21,595 nucleotides of DNA from QYOJ01 sp043810345. Its GTDB lineage: Bacteria > Bacteroidota > Bacteroidia > Bacteroidales > FEN-979. This document shows positions 20,741-21,595 of the stretch, one piece after another. The DNA lies in the NCBI GenBank assembly GCA_043810345.1, contig JBDROF010000029.1:1-21595 (forward strand). Reading direction: 5' to 3'. The stretch's first letter is position 1. Every line of letters starts with the position of its first letter. Both the position numbers and the translations under genes were made by a program. The notes beneath the pieces are model-generated. The model had not been told where the DNA came from and searched no databases. It saw only the letters and a list, made by a program, of their open reading frames with translations.

Positions 20741-21595
20741 ATGTCACCACACCCTCACTTCACCACGGATCCCCGCGTTGTTCTCACCCTGGATGCCGGG
20801 GGGACCAATTTTGTTTTTAACGCCGTACGAGCGAACGAAGAGATCGTTTCTCCGGTATCGATCACGGCTTCGGGCAGTACCCTGGAAACGACCCTCAAAA
20901 ATATCCTCCGGGGTTTTGAAGAGGTAAAATCCCAATTAAAGGAGGAGCCTGCAGCTATCAGTTTTGCTTTCCCCGGTCCGGCCGACTACCTTAACGGGAT
21001 TATCGGCGATCTGCAGAACCTGCCGCTCTTCCGGGGGGGTGTAGCCCTGGGACCCATGCTGGAGGAGCATTTCCGGATCCCGGTTTACATCAACAACGAC
21101 GGGGATCTTTTTGCTTACGGCGAAGCGATCGCCGGCCTGCTACCGGAAGTCAACCAAATACTGGAAGAGGCCGGAAACCCAAAGCGGTATCACAACCTCC
21201 TGGGGGTTACCTTTGGGACCGGTTTCGGGGGAGGGATCGTCAGCCGGGGGGAACTTTTCCTGGGCGATAATTCAGCCGGAGGGGAGATCAACCGCACCCG
21301 GAACCGGACATTTAAAACCTACGATGCCGAAGAGAGTGTCAGCATCCGCGGAGTTCGCCGGGAATATGCCAACTATGCCGGGATCAATCTGAGGAGCTCC
21401 CCGGAACCCAAAGAGATCTTTGAGATCGGAATAGGCACCCGGAAAGGGAACCGGGAGGCGGCTGTAGCTGCTTTTCAGGCATTTGCCGTTGTCGCCGGAG
21501 ATGCCCTGGCAAATGCCATTACGCTGGTGGATGGATTAATTGTGATCGGGGGAGGTCTATCCAACGCTTACCAGCTCTTCCTGAACGACCTTGTG
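20741..21595 (+). CDS. ROK-family sugar kinase/regulator, partial (runs off right edge)
   Basis: ROK (repressor, ORF, kinase) proteins phosphorylate sugars such as glucose or N-acetyl sugars, or regulate sugar genes. The 285 codons present run in frame to the window edge. They show the phosphate-binding LDAGGTN at 17-23, FAFPGPAD at 76-82, the catalytic-Asp region INNDGDLFAYGEA at 117-129 (D120 the likely base), VTFGTGFGGGIV at 156-167 and the adenosine-binding VIGGGLSNAY at 268-277. The canonical zinc-binding CxCGxxGC cluster is absent where expected after about 180; GGEINRT is followed by AEESVSIRGVRREYA instead. There is no N-terminal helix-turn-helix, so kinase is more likely than repressor. 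The substrate is unknown. GC content returns to the level of polA, so this is native flank. Confidence 0.9.
   Translation, partial: MSPHPHFTTDPRVVLTLDAGGTNFVFNAVRANEEIVSPVSITASGSTLETTLKNILRGFEEVKSQLKEEPAAISFAFPGPADYLNGIIGDLQNLPLFRGGVALGPMLEEHFRIPVYINNDGDLFAYGEAIAGLLPEVNQILEEAGNPKRYHNLLGVTFGTGFGGGIVSRGELFLGDNSAGGEINRTRNRTFKTYDAEESVSIRGVRREYANYAGINLRSSPEPKEIFEIGIGTRKGNREAAVAAFQAFAVVAGDALANAITLVDGLIVIGGGLSNAYQLFLNDLV

Overview
The window looks like chromosome from an anaerobic member of the Bacteroidota, most likely Bacteroidales and probably uncultured. The evidence is TAnnTTTG-type -7 promoter boxes, a Bacteroidota-style mutY/HU/small basic ribosomal-type protein/RNase G block, a PIN-PhoH fusion, a PiT transporter with a PhoU-like tail and a type II glutaminyl cyclase lipoprotein. 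The genus cannot be read from the sequence.

Layout: mutY (partial, minus strand) is divergent from a plus-strand run of HU, a 29-residue COX24/bS22-like protein, rng, trpS and hflX. Next comes the most notable locus, hgcA-hgcB (4907-6237), the corrinoid protein and ferredoxin pair that methylates mercury. After it lie lnt (lipoprotein N-acyltransferase), an internally deleted nitroreductase remnant and a glutaminyl-cyclase-like M28 lipoprotein. On the minus strand are a PiT phosphate transporter and PIN-PhoH. Plus-strand polA follows, divergent from phoH.

After polA is an accessory cassette (16088-20682): a single-chain type IIG restriction-modification enzyme, a two-domain DUF488 protein and an unrecognised 270-residue protein, very tightly spaced. 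Base composition falls from about 60% GC in polA to about 30% GC in the target-recognition half of the restriction enzyme, judged by counting sample lines. A ROK-family sugar kinase/regulator runs off the right edge.

A second theme is a set of 7-8 bp tandem repeats with different unit sequences at each site. They lie between genes (rng/trpS, after lnt, around the restriction cassette) and also inside genes: in lnt, in the polA linker between nuclease domains, and as the signal peptide of the glutaminyl cyclase. Because 7 and 8 are not multiples of 3, copy-number changes would shift frame, so these genes could be prone to slippage.

The whole window is gene-dense; no stretch over 300 bases lacks a gene. 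No tRNA, rRNA, CRISPR array, transposase or integrase was seen.
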